Source: Rhizobium brockwellii (GTDB lineage Bacteria; Pseudomonadota; Alphaproteobacteria; Rhizobiales; Rhizobiaceae). Taken from it: a stretch of 64,000 nt of DNA. The position numbers and the translations under genes were made by a program. The DNA is taken from positions 3,530,001-3,594,000 of the forward strand of contig NZ_CP053439.1 in NCBI RefSeq assembly GCF_000769405.2, given 5' to 3'. Under the pieces are notes generated by a model, which was not told the DNA's origin, did not search any database, and was given only the letters and a program-made list of their open reading frames with translations. Shown here piece by piece: positions 63,553 to 64,000 of the stretch (the first letter of the stretch is position 1; each line of letters starts with the position of its first letter).

Positions 63553-64000
63553 TTACATGCCGGCGCCGCCAAGCACGGTAACCGCGCGGCGGTTCTGCGA
63601 CCAGCAGGAAATATCGTCGCAGACGGCGACCGGACGTTCCTTGCCGTAGGAGATCGTCTTCAGGCGCTGCGCCGGGACGCCGCGCGAAGCGAGATAGTCC
63701 TTGGCGGCAGCAGCACGGCGGGCGCCGAGCGCGAGGTTGTATTCGCGCGTGCCGCGTTCGTCGGCATGGCCTTCGACGGTGATCTGGTAATTCGGGTAGC
63801 GGCCGAGCCACTGGGCCTGACGGTCGAGCGTCTGCGAGGCATCGGCGCGGATCGACGAGGAGTCGGTGTCAAAGAAGATGCGGTCGCCGACATTGACAGT
63901 GAAGTCCTGGGCCGAGCCCGGCGTTGCAGCGCCGCCAGCACCGCTGCCGAGGCCGAGGTCGCCGGCGCTGTTCGGCGGCTTCTTGGCGCAGCTTGCGAGC
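63553..64000 (-). CDS. pal: Peptidoglycan-associated lipoprotein Pal (5' end outside window)
   Basis: The visible 148 codons run from the lipobox (LASC, with the lipidated Cys) to the stop codon. After a Gly/Ala-rich linker comes the OmpA-like peptidoglycan-binding domain with VNVGDRIFFDTDSSSI, ITVEGHADERGTREYNLALG and ARRAAAAKDYLASRGV. It anchors the outer membrane to peptidoglycan as part of Tol-Pal. The signal peptide start lies beyond position 64000. Confidence 0.95.
   Translation of the reverse strand, partial: LASCAKKPPNSAGDLGLGSGAGGAATPGSAQDFTVNVGDRIFFDTDSSSIRADASQTLDRQAQWLGRYPNYQITVEGHADERGTREYNLALGARRAAAAKDYLASRGVPAQRLKTISYGKERPVAVCDDISCWSQNRRAVTVLGGAGM

Overview
The window is a high-GC chromosomal segment of an alphaproteobacterium, most likely a Rhizobium of the etli/leguminosarum group. 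The evidence is the pal-cpoB-tilS-ftsH-glmM order, a sitABCD manganese operon preceded by two Mur-type palindromes, a serC leader of the alphaproteobacterial kind, and many palindromic intergenic elements that look like the rhizobial mosaic repeats (RIME-like). No phage, plasmid, CRISPR or IS element is visible; it reads as core genome with several catabolic and transport cassettes.

Layout, 1-16 kb: small hypothetical genes, an RsuA-family pseudouridine synthase, a phosphoribosyltransferase, an SLC13-type permease, a long-form purC, then a TetR regulator with an RND efflux system (lipoprotein adaptor, HAE1 pump, NodT-type outer-membrane factor). Next comes a LacI-regulated purine salvage cassette (LacI, a gene remnant, nucleoside hydrolase, adenine deaminase) with a CG-centred operator just upstream of the LacI gene. 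16-20 kb: sitABCD Mn(II) ABC transporter. 20-28 kb, minus strand: an M20 amidohydrolase, a TctABC tripartite carboxylate transporter and a DctB/DctD-like two-component pair; the response regulator carries GAFPGA instead of GAFTGA, and the kinase appears to start at CTG.

28-36.6 kb: a sulfite-oxidase-like molybdoenzyme, then a cobalt uptake unit (cbtB, cbtA and a membrane-anchored His-bearing protein) under a cobalamin riboswitch, a divergent histidine-phosphatase-like protein, a GGDEF-EAL protein, a Pit phosphate permease and acetate kinase. 36.6-46.4 kb: phosphoketolase (with ackA it forms a phosphoketolase/acetate shunt, with an FNR/FixK-like box between them), the pobR/pobA 4-hydroxybenzoate pair, and a five-gene HAAT (Liv) ABC transporter that may feed aromatic acids to pobA.

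46.4-64 kb: a cadherin/VCBS-like probable type I secreted protein, elongator tRNA-Met, mnmA, a PAS-GGDEF-EAL protein, serA and serC, an opacity-type outer membrane protein, glmM, ftsH, tilS, cpoB and the start-less (window-truncated) pal. Housekeeping genes dominate here. The most striking oddity is a 142-bp near-perfect palindromic repeat sitting in frame inside tilS and adding about 47 residues. Several very small membrane or exported proteins with good ribosome-binding sites lie between the larger genes.
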